A stretch of DNA of 64,000 nt from Aeromonas bivalvium (lineage in GTDB: Bacteria > Pseudomonadota > Gammaproteobacteria > Enterobacterales > Aeromonadaceae). Location: the NCBI RefSeq assembly GCF_000819765.1, contig NZ_CDBT01000010.1:126453-190452 (forward strand). The letters run 5' to 3'. The position numbers and the translations under genes were made by a program. Shown piece after piece: positions 38,383 through 46,672 of the stretch (positions are counted from its first letter, which is position 1; each line of letters starts with the position of its first letter). Below the pieces are notes generated by a model. It worked only from the letters and a program-made list of their open reading frames with translations. It made no database searches and had not been told where the DNA came from.

Positions 38383-39597
38383 TCAGTGGTGTGCCCATTC
38401 GACCGTGTTCAGATCGACGCCGTCCTTGTACATCTCCCACAGGGGAGACATCTCGCGCAGACGACCGATGGAGTCACGGATAAGCTTGATTGCGTAATCG
38501 ATCTCTTCTTCCGTGGTGAAGCGACCCATGCTGAAACGAATGGAGCTGTGTGCCAGCTCGTCGTTCAGGCCGAGGGCGCGCAGCACATAGGAAGGCTCCA
38601 GGCTGGCAGAGGTACAGGCCGAACCGGAGGAGACCGCCAGATCCTTGAGCGCCATGATGAGGGATTCCCCTTCCACATAGGCAAAGCTGACGTTGAGGTT
38701 GCCCGGCACGCGCTGATCCAGATCCCCGTTGACGTAGACGGCTTCGATGTCTTTCACTCCGTCCCACAGACGCTGGCGCAGGGCCATCATGCGCTGGCTC
38801 TCGCTCGCCATCTCTTCCTTGGCGATGCGGAACGCCTCCCCCATGCCGACGATCTGGTGGGTCGGCAGGGTGCCGGAGCGCATGCCACGCTCGTGGCCGC
38901 CGCCGTGCATCTGGGCTTCCAGACGAACCCGGGGCTTGCGACGCACGTAGAGGGCGCCGATCCCTTTGGGGCCATAGACCTTGTGGGCGGACACGGAGAG
39001 CAGGTCCACCTTGAGGGCTTCGACATCCACCGGGATCTTGCCGGCGCTCTGGACCGCATCGACGTGCAGGAAGATCTTGCGCGAACGGCACAGGTTGCCG
39101 ATGGCGGCGATGTCTTGCACCACACCGATCTCGTTGTTGACGTGCATGATGCTCACCAGCACGGTGTCATCGCGCAGGGCGCCTTCGATCTGCTCCAGGG
39201 TGAACAGGCCGTTGGGCATGGGCTCGAGGTAGGTCACCTCATAGCCTTCGCGCTCCAGCTGGCGGCAGGTGTCGAGCACCGCCTTGTGTTCGGTCTTGGA
39301 GGTGACGATGTGCTTGCCCTTGCTGGCGTAGAAGTGGGCTATGCCCTTGATGGCCAGGTTGTTGGACTCGGTCGCACCGGAAGTGAACACGATCTCGCGG
39401 GGATCGGCACCGATGAGCTCTGCCACTTGATTTCGGGCCAGATCGACCGCCTCTTCGGCCTGCCAGCCGAAACGGTGGGAACGGGAGGCAGGGTTGCCAA
39501 ACAGGCCATCCATGGTGAGGCACTGCATCATCTTCTCCGCGACCCTGGGGTCGACGGGGCAGGTTGCCGAATAATCAAGGTATATAGGCAGTTTCAT
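38383..39597 (-). CDS. iscS: Cysteine desulfurase IscS
   Basis: 404 residues, as in E. coli, from the ATG at 39595-39597 with GGAG 6 bases upstream; the longer frame is not supported. PLP lysine is in [12 protein letters not shown] and the persulfide cysteine in [14 protein letters not shown]. It gives sulfur to IscU and to tRNA thiolation enzymes. Confidence 0.98.
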   Translation of the reverse strand: MKLPIYLDYSATCPVDPRVAEKMMQCLTMDGLFGNPASRSHRFGWQAEEAVDLARNQVAELIGADPREIVFTSGATESNNLAIKGIAHFYASKGKHIVTSKTEHKAVLDTCRQLEREGYEVTYLEPMPNGLFTLEQIEGALRDDTVLVSIMHVNNEIGVVQDIAAIGNLCRSRKIFLHVDAVQSAGKIPVDVEALKVDLLSVSAHKVYGPKGIGALYVRRKPRVRLEAQMHGGGHERGMRSGTLPTHQIVGMGEAFRIAKEEMASESQRMMALRQRLWDGVKDIEAVYVNGDLDQRVPGNLNVSFAYVEGESLIMALKDLAVSSGSACTSASLEPSYVLRALGLNDELAHSSIRFSMGRFTTEEEIDYAIKLIRDSIGRLREMSPLWEMYKDGVDLNTVEWAHH

Positions 39598-39649
39598 CTT
39601 TTTCTCCGTTACAGACCGACCACACATCGGTTGGCTGTGGAAAGCACGT

Positions 39650-40153
39650 TTATAGTTGGACTTTCAGGCTCACATCGCCGCGTTCCGCCCGGTCAACCAG
39701 GGACAACACGGTTTTCATCTGTTCATCCTGCTTGTCGGCAATCCGGCGGACATCCGCCTGCCCGACCAGCTCGGCCAGGGTGATATCGCCAAGGAAGCTG
39801 GAGATACGTTCACTCAGATCGCGCCACAGGGAGTGGGTCAGACACTGGGTGCCGCCATGGCAGCCCCCTTTGCCGAGGCACTTGGTGGCATCGACCGACT
39901 CGTCGACGGCCGTGATCACCTGGCCGACCGAGATGGCAGCCGGATCCAGGCCGAGGCGATAGCCGCCGCCGGGACCGCGCACGCTGCTCACCAGGCCATG
40001 CTTGCGCAGGCGGGCAAACAGCTGCTCAAGGTAGGACAGAGAGATGCCCTGGCGTTCGGAAATATCAGCCAGGGGCACGGGCCCCTGCTCGGCATGTAAC
40101 GCCACGTCGAGCATGGCGGTTACTGCATAACGTCCTTTCGAGGTCAGTCTCAT
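39650..40153 (-). CDS. iscR: Fe-S sensing regulator IscR
   Basis: 167 residues from the ATG at 40151-40153 giving [15 protein letters not shown], as in E. coli. Rrf2-type winged helix-turn-helix is followed by the cluster ligands in [17 protein letters not shown] (three Cys and His). With its 2Fe-2S cluster IscR represses the isc operon through type-1 sites, two of which lie just upstream. The ribosome-binding site is weak; an upstream TTG is less likely on homology. Confidence 0.97.
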   Translation of the reverse strand: MRLTSKGRYAVTAMLDVALHAEQGPVPLADISERQGISLSYLEQLFARLRKHGLVSSVRGPGGGYRLGLDPAAISVGQVITAVDESVDATKCLGKGGCHGGTQCLTHSLWRDLSERISSFLGDITLAELVGQADVRRIADKQDEQMKTVLSLVDRAERGDVSLKVQL

Positions 40154-40194
40154 ATCCGTTACCGTCTTGCGAACCAATTGGCAATTATGGTCAC

Positions 40195-40244
40195 ATACCC
40201 GACTAAAACAGTCAAGTTTATGGTTGACTGTTTTAGTCGGGATT
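40195..40244 (-). promoter_or_regulatory. Two adjacent IscR type-1 sites and isc promoter
   Basis: Two 25-base sites lie end to end (40195-40219 and 40220-40244), each fitting the type-1 consensus around GACTAAAACAGTC or GACTGTTTTAGTC. Together they make a perfect 18-base inverted repeat with an 8-base spacer. On the minus strand TTGACT (40210-40215) inside the first site can serve as -35, with GACCAT (17-base spacing) or CATAAT (20-base) as -10. Holo-IscR would cover the promoter, giving negative autoregulation as in E. coli. Confidence 0.85.
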
Positions 40245-40971
40245 AATCCTGGGGTCTCGGCTTCTGTACCGAGGTCAGAATGCCGCGCAAGATGTTGAGT
40301 TCCACCGCTTCTGGCCGGGCCCGGTTGAACAGGCGGCGCAGCTTGTTCATCACCTGTCCCGGGTGCTCCTCGCTGATGAAACCTGTCTTGAGCAGGGTCT
40401 GCTCCAGGTGCTGATAGAAGCCATCGAGCTGAGCTGCGCTCGGGTAGACAGCCTCGTCTGCGGGTTCAGGGGACGGTTCCTGCTGCGCCAGCCAGTGCAT
40501 GCGCACCTCGTAGCAGAGGGTCTGCACCGCCATGGCGAGGTTGAGGGAGCTGTATTCGGGATTGGCCGGGATGGCCACATGAAAATGGCACTTCTGCAGC
40601 TCTTCATTGGTCAGGCCGGTACGCTCGCGGCCAAATACCAGGGCGACCGGGTGCCGGGCCGTCTCCTCCACCAGCCTGGTTCCAGCTTCGCGCGAGTCCA
40701 GCATCGGCCAGCTCAGGGTGCGTGAGCGGGCACTGGTGCCGATCACCAGACCACAATCGGCGATCGCCTCATCCAGGGTAGAAACGATGCGGGCATTGGC
40801 CAGGATATCGCTGGCACCGGCGGCCAGGGCGATGGCGTTGCCATCGGGCAGCGCCTGGGGGTCAACCAGTACCATCTGGCTCAGGCCCATGGTTTTCATG
40901 GCCCGGGCGGCCGAGCCCATGTTGCCGGTGTGAGAGGTGTTTACCAAGACGATACGAATCTTATCCAACAT
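40243..40971 (-). CDS. trmJ: tRNA (cytidine/uridine-32-2'-O-)-methyltransferase TrmJ
   Basis: 242 residues. SPOUT methyltransferase fold: N-terminal [18 protein letters not shown] in short, [14 protein letters not shown] and the knotted [16 protein letters not shown]. It methylates the ribose of position 32 in several tRNAs. It lies upstream of iscR on the same strand as in E. coli; its stop abuts the IscR sites. Confidence 0.95.
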   Translation of the reverse strand: MLDKIRIVLVNTSHTGNMGSAARAMKTMGLSQMVLVDPQALPDGNAIALAAGASDILANARIVSTLDEAIADCGLVIGTSARSRTLSWPMLDSREAGTRLVEETARHPVALVFGRERTGLTNEELQKCHFHVAIPANPEYSSLNLAMAVQTLCYEVRMHWLAQQEPSPEPADEAVYPSAAQLDGFYQHLEQTLLKTGFISEEHPGQVMNKLRRLFNRARPEAVELNILRGILTSVQKPRPQD

Positions 40972-41125
40972 GCCCGGTCAGTCTTTCGTGAAAAATGGCG
41001 CGCAATTGTAACATAGCCAATGCCCCTTTTGGCATCGTAAATGCCGATCCATTTCGAGGAAGCAGGGAACTTATTGACCCATGCCCCGGGACTAACAAGA
41101 TAGGTACCCCACACAGGTTGATGGC

Positions 41126-41533
41126 ATGTTGCCACTCTGGTTGTATGAAAGCCTGCCCGCCGCCTCTCTGGGCGGGGGCCTCCTGTTGCTGCACCTTGGT
41201 GCTCACCCGCTCCTGCTGGGGGGCGGCGCCCTGCTGTTTGGCTGTGGTGCCCTGCTCTGGATGATGCGCTCCAGCTATCGACGCACCGATCTGGTGGTCT
41301 ATCCCAGCCACTGGTGGTTTCGCCCCAAATGGTTCTATGAGGCGCAGCCCTTCCTCTGGCTGGGATTGGCCGCCGCCCTCGGCCGACTCGAGCAGGGCAC
41401 CTGGCCGGCCCTGCTTGCCAGCGGGTGGGCCCTGCGCTGCCTCTGGGCCAGACACAGGCATCGCCATCATGCCGACGGCCTGGCGTCTCAGTTAAAGCGC
41501 AGCACCCTGCGCCGTCGCCACCGGCTGCTCTGA
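41126..41533 (+). CDS. Small membrane protein, unknown
   Basis: 135 residues. Two N-terminal hydrophobic segments (about 12-45), a middle SSYRRTDLVVYPSHWWFRPKW stretch in short, a third hydrophobic segment (about 75-105) and a strongly basic tail (RHRHRHHADG...KRSTLRRRHRLL). The 3' end overlaps the ubiT 3' end by 42 bases on the opposite strand. Ribosome-binding site is weak. It is not a recognised family; coding is supported by length and composition only. Confidence 0.55.
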   Translation: MLPLWLYESLPAASLGGGLLLLHLGAHPLLLGGGALLFGCGALLWMMRSSYRRTDLVVYPSHWWFRPKWFYEAQPFLWLGLAAALGRLEQGTWPALLASGWALRCLWARHRHRHHADGLASQLKRSTLRRRHRLL

Positions 41534-42016
41534 TACCTGCCCCTGCTCGATGAGGTGCGCCAGATCCAGCAACGGATATCTGAGCAGTGCCGGCAGGGCG
41601 GCCAGATCCAGGCTGTCTATCAGGTTCTTGAGCGCCAGCCCGAGTTCGGTGTCCCCTTCGATCTTGAGGCGACGCTGGAAGAAGAGGGTGTCGGGATCCT
41701 CCTTGCGCGCCGAGATGAGAATGAGATCGCTGCCGCTGCCGCTGAAGCTGACATCGACTCTGGGGGCGGCGTCGCTCACCAGCAGCGCCCCCTCCCGCTG
41801 ACTCATGAACCAGCACAGTCCCAGATCCGTCACCTCCACCTTCAGCCACTTGTCCGCCAGAAAATCGAGATCCCCGTCCGCGATGGCCTCTCGGAACACC
41901 CGGGCCAGCAAGGGCTCCATCAGTCGACGTTGCAGGGCAAAGGGCACCATCCCCAGGGGACGGCGCAGCAGCTGGGGGGCCTGGGCGACCAGACGACGCT
42001 GTAGTGGTTGAAACAC
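41492..42016 (-). CDS. ubiT: UbiT, SCP2-domain protein of anaerobic ubiquinone synthesis
   Basis: 174 residues, as in E. coli YhbT/UbiT, from a GTG at 42014-42016 with AGGAG upstream. The SCP2 lipid-binding domain covers about 35-150 (DGDLDFLADKWLKVEVTDLGL in short). E. coli UbiT, with UbiU and UbiV, is required for oxygen-independent ubiquinone synthesis and is thought to bind hydrophobic quinone precursors. It is divergent from ubiUV, with FNR-like sites in between. Confidence 0.93.
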   Translation of the reverse strand: MFQPLQRRLVAQAPQLLRRPLGMVPFALQRRLMEPLLARVFREAIADGDLDFLADKWLKVEVTDLGLCWFMSQREGALLVSDAAPRVDVSFSGSGSDLILISARKEDPDTLFFQRRLKIEGDTELGLALKNLIDSLDLAALPALLRYPLLDLAHLIEQGQVSEQPVATAQGAAL

Positions 42017-42043
42017 GGTACTCTCCTCCTCGGGTTTTGCGGC

Positions 42044-42085
42044 ATTCAAGCACAGGCCGGCAAGACGGATCCTGTTGAAAATCAA
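42044..42085 (-). promoter_or_regulatory. Candidate FNR-dependent promoter of ubiT
   Basis: On the minus strand TTGATTTTCAACAG (42072-42085) matches the FNR consensus TTGATNNNNATCAA at 8 of 10 fixed positions. Counting -41.5 from its centre gives a start at 42037 (an A) and puts TTGAAT (42044-42049) exactly at -12 to -7. This is the class II FNR geometry. Predicted only. Confidence 0.5.
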
Positions 42086-42127
42086 ACTTGTGCGCGGTTA
42101 ACCCTTGCTGGGTAAAGCCACCGAAAA

Positions 42128-42169
42128 CTGCCTCAGGTCAAAAAGCGCGGCCGCCGCCCTGCATACAAT
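42128..42169 (+). promoter_or_regulatory. Candidate activator-dependent promoter of ubiU-ubiV
   Basis: TACAAT at 42164-42169 is a good -10 without a -35. CTGCCTCAGGTCAA (42128-42141), centred 41.5 bases before the expected start, matches the FNR consensus at 6 of 10 positions with an intact right half. The spacing is right for class II activation but the match is weak. Confidence 0.4.
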
Positions 42170-42201
42170 CGGGGCTCTTTTGCGTTATCGGAGCACAACC
42201 G

Positions 42202-43197
42202 ATGGAATTACTCTGCCCGGCGGGGAGCCTGCCGGCTCTGAAAAGCGCCGTGGATAACGGCGCCGATGCCGTCTATATCGGCTTCAAGGACGACACCAAT
42301 GCCCGTCACTTTGCCGGTCTCAACTTCGATGGCGGCAAGCTGGAGAAGGCGGTCGACTATGTGCACCAGCATGGTCGCAAGCTGCACATCGCCATCAACA
42401 CCTTCGCTCACCCGGGCGGTGATGCCAGGTGGCAGCAAGCGGTGGACAAGGGGGTAGCCCTGGGCGCCGATGCCCTCATCGTCGCCGATCTCGCCGTGCT
42501 CGATTACGCCAGTCGCCGCCATCCCGAGATGGAGCTCCATGTGTCGGTGCAGGCCAGTGCCACCAATGCCGCCGCCATCCGCTTCTACCAGCAGCACTTC
42601 AACGTCGGCCGTGTGGTGCTGCCGCGGGTGCTCTCCATGCATCAGGTCAGACAGCTGGCGCGGGAGACGGACGTCGGCCTCGAAGTGTTCGCCTTTGGCA
42701 GCCTCTGCATCATGGCCGAGGGGCGTTGCTACCTCTCCTCCTACCTGACCGGGGAGAGCCCCAACACGGTCGGGGCCTGCTCCCCCGCCAGGTTCGTCCG
42801 CTGGGAGGAGACCCAGCACGGGCTCGAATCTCGCCTCAACGAGGTGCTGATCGATCGCTACGGCCCGGGGGAGAACGCCGGCTACCCGACCCTGTGCAAG
42901 GGGCGCTTCGAGGTGGATGGCCAGACCTATCACGCCCTCGAGGAGCCCACCAGTCTCAACACGCTCGGCTTGTTGCCCGAGCTGTTTCAAAGCGGGATCC
43001 AGTCGGTCAAGATAGAGGGCCGCCAGCGCAGCCCCGCCTACGTGGAGCAGGTGACCCGGGTGTGGCGCGCCGCCATCGACAGCTACCTCGCCTCCCCCGA
43101 ACGCTATGACGTCAAACCCGAGTGGGATGCCCAGCTCGCCCGCGTCTCCGAGGGCAGCCAGACCACCCTCGGCGCCTATCACCGCAAGTGGCAATAA
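42202..43197 (+). CDS. ubiU: UbiU, [4Fe-4S] U32-family subunit of anaerobic ubiquinone hydroxylation
   Basis: 331 residues, as E. coli YhbU, from the ATG at 42202. Cluster cysteines fall at 169, 176, 193 and 232, the same numbers as in E. coli UbiU (FGSLCIMAEGRCYL, GACSP, PTLCKGRF). UbiU and UbiV form a heterodimer that hydroxylates ubiquinone precursors without oxygen, using prephenate as oxygen donor in E. coli. ubiV follows after 11 bases. Confidence 0.96.
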   Translation: MELLCPAGSLPALKSAVDNGADAVYIGFKDDTNARHFAGLNFDGGKLEKAVDYVHQHGRKLHIAINTFAHPGGDARWQQAVDKGVALGADALIVADLAVLDYASRRHPEMELHVSVQASATNAAAIRFYQQHFNVGRVVLPRVLSMHQVRQLARETDVGLEVFAFGSLCIMAEGRCYLSSYLTGESPNTVGACSPARFVRWEETQHGLESRLNEVLIDRYGPGENAGYPTLCKGRFEVDGQTYHALEEPTSLNTLGLLPELFQSGIQSVKIEGRQRSPAYVEQVTRVWRAAIDSYLASPERYDVKPEWDAQLARVSEGSQTTLGAYHRKWQ

Positions 43198-43208
43198 AAG
43201 GAACACAT

Positions 43209-44081
43209 ATGCAATTTTCTCTCGGGCCCCTGCTGTTCTACTGGCCCAAGGCCCAGACCCGTGCCTTCTACGAGGCGGCGGCCCAAAGCGAGGCCGATAT
43301 CGTCTATCTGGGGGAAACCGTCTGTGCCAAGCGGCGCGAACTCAAGGCCGATGAGTGGATGGATCTCGCCAAGGCGCTCGCGGCGAGCGGCAGGCAGGCG
43401 GTGCTCTCCACCCTGGCCCTCATCTCGGCGCCGTCGGAGCTCAAAGAGCTCAAGCGCCTCGTCGACAATGGCGAGCTGATGATAGAGGCCAACGATCTGG
43501 GGGCGGTCCAGCTCGCCCGGGAGGCGGGGGTGCCCTTCGTCTGCGGCCCCGCCATCAATGTCTACAACGCCGAGGTGCTGCGCCTGCTGCTCAAGCAAGG
43601 GATGCAGCGCTGGGTGATGCCGGTGGAGCTGTCGCGCGACTGGCTGGTGCAGCTGGCACAGGATCTGGGCAAGGAGCGTCAGCAGTTCGAGGTGGAAGTC
43701 TTCGCCTACGGCTATCTGCCCCTGGCCTACTCGGCGCGCTGCTTCACCGCCCGCTCCCTGGACAAACCCAAGGATGGCTGCGAGCTGGCCTGCATCCACA
43801 ACCCTACAGGGCGTCAGGCCCTGAGCCGGGAAGGGCAGCCACTGTTCAACCTCAATGGCATCCAGACCCAGTCCGGCTACTGCTACAACCTCGGTAACGA
43901 ACTGGCGGGGATGCAGGATCTGGTGGATGTGGTGCGCCTCTCTCCCCAGGGGATGGAGACCCTGGAGATGCTGAGCCGATTTCGGGCCAATCAGGAGGGG
44001 CTGGCACCCCTGCCCCTCTCGGCGGAGCGCGAGTGCAACGGCTACTGGCGCCAGATCCCGGGCATCCGGCTGGCGCAGTAA
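43209..44081 (+). CDS. ubiV: UbiV, [4Fe-4S] U32-family partner of UbiU
   Basis: 290 residues from the ATG at 43209 with AAGGAA upstream. Cluster cysteines are at about 39 (GETVCAKRR), 178 (ARCFTAR), 191 and 195 (GCELACIHN), matching the E. coli UbiV pattern. Partner of UbiU; co-transcribed with it. Confidence 0.95.
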   Translation: MQFSLGPLLFYWPKAQTRAFYEAAAQSEADIVYLGETVCAKRRELKADEWMDLAKALAASGRQAVLSTLALISAPSELKELKRLVDNGELMIEANDLGAVQLAREAGVPFVCGPAINVYNAEVLRLLLKQGMQRWVMPVELSRDWLVQLAQDLGKERQQFEVEVFAYGYLPLAYSARCFTARSLDKPKDGCELACIHNPTGRQALSREGQPLFNLNGIQTQSGYCYNLGNELAGMQDLVDVVRLSPQGMETLEMLSRFRANQEGLAPLPLSAERECNGYWRQIPGIRLAQ

Positions 44082-44104
44082 CGGGCGTCCCCGCCAGAGA
44101 CAAG

Positions 44105-44129
44105 AAAGGCCTCGCGATGAGGCCTTTTT
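44105..44129. terminator. Terminator between ubiV and nlpI
   Basis: AAAGGCCTC-GCGAT-GAGGCCTTTTT lies 23 bases after ubiV and 21 bases after the convergent nlpI stop. T-rich on the plus side, AAA on the other, so it can serve both genes. Confidence 0.8.
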
Positions 44130-44150
44130 CATGGGAGAAAGGATCCCAGA

Positions 44151-45098
44151 TCAGATGGCGGGCTGCTTGCCGTCCTGCTCGCGCCTGACCTCCCCCCCCG
44201 GCTGCGCCGCCTTTCTCGCCATCAGCTCCAGCTCCAGCAGGGCGTACCTGTGCTCGATGAAGTCATAGACATTGTTCGCCAGCGCCAGCTTGAAGTAGCT
44301 GATCGCCTCCTTGCGGTTGCCCTTGGCCAGCTCGAACTTGCCCAGGTAGAAGTAGGCTTCGCACAGGCGCTCGGCCAGCTCGCGGTTGTCCTTCACCCCG
44401 GTCACCACGCTGGCCATCAGCTGGGTCGGCGTGAGGGTGCCGCTGTAAAGACGCACCAGATCCCAGTTCCAGGCGCTGTCACCGTGCTGGCGCAGGTGTT
44501 CGCGCAGATGGCTCATGGCACTCGCCTCGTCGAGCTTGCGCTCGGCCAGGTAGAGCCAGAGCACCCGGTAGGGATCTTCGGGCTGGGCATCGTAGAAACG
44601 CTTCATGTCCGAGACCGACAGAGAGGCCCGGTTGCCGTAATAGAGGGCGATGCCGCGGTTGAGGTAGGCATAGTCGTAATCCGGGGCCAGCTCCAGCGCC
44701 GAGTCGAACGCCTCGTAGGCCTCGTCATAGTTCTGCTGCTGTACCAGATAGACGCCGATGAAGTTGTACGCCTCGGCAAAGTCCGGCTTCTCCCGCAAGG
44801 CACGGTTGAAATCGAGCCTGGCGAGGGAGCGCAGCCCGACCCGGTCAAACACCACGGCGCGCTCGTAAAACAGCTCGGCCCGCTGCTCCGGGGTCAACTC
44901 CATCTCCCCCAGCATCTGGCCGAGACGGGCCAACGCCAGCTCACTCTGGTAAGAAACCTGCAAGGGGGTCGCCAGCACCAGCGAGGTGGGCTGTGGCACT
45001 ACTTTAGGGGGCTCTACCTGACTACGACTGCTGCATCCCGACAGGGGCAGCAATACCAGGACACCGAGCAGGTATCCCATCCCTTTACTGACGCTCAA
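44151..45098 (-). CDS. nlpI: Lipoprotein NlpI (TPR adaptor of peptidoglycan hydrolases)
   Basis: 315 residues from a TTG at 45096-45098 with GGAG 6 bases upstream; an ATG six codons in is the alternative. Lipobox PLSGC (Cys22). TPR motifs follow (AELFYERAVVFDRVGLRSLARLDF in short; DYAYLNRGIALYYGNRASL). In E. coli NlpI is an outer-membrane lipoprotein that delivers the endopeptidase MepS to the protease Prc and organises cell-wall hydrolases. The Ala/Gly/Lys tail is longer than in E. coli. Confidence 0.93.
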   Translation of the reverse strand: MSVSKGMGYLLGVLVLLPLSGCSSRSQVEPPKVVPQPTSLVLATPLQVSYQSELALARLGQMLGEMELTPEQRAELFYERAVVFDRVGLRSLARLDFNRALREKPDFAEAYNFIGVYLVQQQNYDEAYEAFDSALELAPDYDYAYLNRGIALYYGNRASLSVSDMKRFYDAQPEDPYRVLWLYLAERKLDEASAMSHLREHLRQHGDSAWNWDLVRLYSGTLTPTQLMASVVTGVKDNRELAERLCEAYFYLGKFELAKGNRKEAISYFKLALANNVYDFIEHRYALLELELMARKAAQPGGEVRREQDGKQPAI

Positions 45099-45187
45099 TG
45101 AACACTCCGACGCAGACCCTTGACTGGCATATGGTAAAGAGGAAGTCCGCCTTTGTCATGTGGCTGACCCCTTTCCCGACAAATAAA

Positions 45188-45556
45188 TCAGGATTCGACA
45201 GGGTATCCAGCATCGAGCCAGCCCCTAAAGCCCCCATCGACGCTGATCACATGCCGGTATCCCATCTGGCGCAGGGCATCCGCCGCCAGAATGGAGCGAA
45301 AACCGCCGCCACAATAGAGATAGAGCGGGGTATCCAGATCCGGGTAGTTGACCTCTATGTCCCGCTCTATGATCCCCTTGCCGAGGTAGCGAGCCCCCGG
45401 CAGGTGGCCACGGGCCCATTCGCTCTCCTCGCGGATGTCGATGAGGTGAAAGTGACGCCCCTCATCCTGCCATCCCTTGATCTGATGAACATCCGTCTCT
45501 TCAACCCGGCCACGGGTTGCCTCGATCAGGGCCAGAAAGCGGGGACTGTGTTGCAT
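45188..45556 (-). CDS. Single-domain rhodanese
   Basis: 122 residues: one rhodanese domain with the substrate-side LIDIREESEWARGHLPGA and active-site Cys82 in LYCGGGFRS. Small rhodaneses transfer sulfane sulfur; the physiological acceptor is not known. It lies 89 bases upstream of nlpI on the same strand. Confidence 0.88.
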   Translation of the reverse strand: MQHSPRFLALIEATRGRVEETDVHQIKGWQDEGRHFHLIDIREESEWARGHLPGARYLGKGIIERDIEVNYPDLDTPLYLYCGGGFRSILAADALRQMGYRHVISVDGGFRGWLDAGYPVES

Positions 45557-45666
45557 GTGATGCTCCTTGTCTTGGGACGAATGGGCGAGGAAATGATTGC
45601 TGCGCAGTGACGATACGGGGTCTCGCTCCCTTTGTCACCCTGCCTGACGATGCCTGGCGATGCAAA

Positions 45667-45694
45667 ACAAGAGAGCGCCCGCAGGCGCTCTCTT
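45667..45694 (-). terminator. secF terminator
   Basis: On the minus strand AAGAGAGCGCC-TGCG-GGCGCTCTCTT is followed by GTTTTGC, 23 bases after the secF stop. Confidence 0.7.
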
Positions 45695-45717
45695 CATTTC
45701 AGGATCAGGGGTGCCGA

Positions 45718-46662
45718 TCAGGGCAGTACATCGGGCTGATCCGCCCCTTCCTTCTCGACCTGGGTCGGCATCATGTGCTCGCGCTTGATGCCGATGAACA
45801 TGGCGAAGGCGCTCGCCACATAGACCGAGGAGTAGGTACCAAAGCCGATGCCGATCAGCAGGGCCGTCGCGAAGCCGTGGATCAGGGTGCCCCCCTTGAG
45901 GAACAGGGCCACCACCACCACCAGGGTCGTGCCCGAGGTGATGAGGGTCCGGCTCAGGGTCTCGGTCATGGAGGCATCCAGGATCTCGGCGGTATCGCCA
46001 CGGCGCAGCTTGCGGAAGTTCTCCCGCACCCGGTCAAACACCACTATGGTGTCGTTCAGGGAGTAGCCCACCACCGTCATCACGGCCGCCAGCACCGTCA
46101 GGTCAAACTCCCACTGGAAGAAGGAGAAGAAACCCAGGGTGACGATGACGTCGTGAGCCAGCGCCAGCACGGCACCGGCCGAGAGTCGCCACTCGAAGCG
46201 GAAGCTGATGTAGGCGAGGATGCAGAGCAGGGCTACCAGGATGGCAAGCCCCCCCTGCTCGGCCAGCTCCTGACCGACCGCGGGACCGACGAACTCGACC
46301 CGCTTGATCTGGGCGCTGCCCAGGGTCTTGACCGCGGCCAGTACCTTGTCGCCCTGCTGCTGGGCCTGCAGCCCCTCTTCCGGTGCCAGGCGGATCAGCA
46401 CGTCGCGGCTGGAACCGAAGTTCTGCACGGTCGCGCCCTCTATCCCCTGGCTCTCCAGCACCTCGCGAACCTTGGGCAGCTCGACGGTCTGCTCGAAGCC
46501 CACTTCGATGATGGTGCCGCCGGTGAAGTCCAGGCCCCAGTTCAGTCCCTTGGTGAACAGGCTGGCAAAGGCCAGGATCACGAACAGGATGGAGAGGGCG
46601 GAGGCCGGTTTGGCAAAGCGCATGAAGGGAATGGCTTTGTCGGTTTTCAATAACTCATGCAT
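45718..46662 (-). CDS. secF: Protein translocase subunit SecF
   Basis: 314 residues with six membrane segments and a periplasmic P1-like domain after the first. RND-type block SLNDTIVVFDRVREN is present. With SecD it uses the proton gradient to complete protein export through SecYEG. It follows secD by 10 bases. Confidence 0.97.
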   Translation of the reverse strand: MHELLKTDKAIPFMRFAKPASALSILFVILAFASLFTKGLNWGLDFTGGTIIEVGFEQTVELPKVREVLESQGIEGATVQNFGSSRDVLIRLAPEEGLQAQQQGDKVLAAVKTLGSAQIKRVEFVGPAVGQELAEQGGLAILVALLCILAYISFRFEWRLSAGAVLALAHDVIVTLGFFSFFQWEFDLTVLAAVMTVVGYSLNDTIVVFDRVRENFRKLRRGDTAEILDASMTETLSRTLITSGTTLVVVVALFLKGGTLIHGFATALLIGIGFGTYSSVYVASAFAMFIGIKREHMMPTQVEKEGADQPDVLP

Positions 46663-46672
46663 GGCACTTCCC

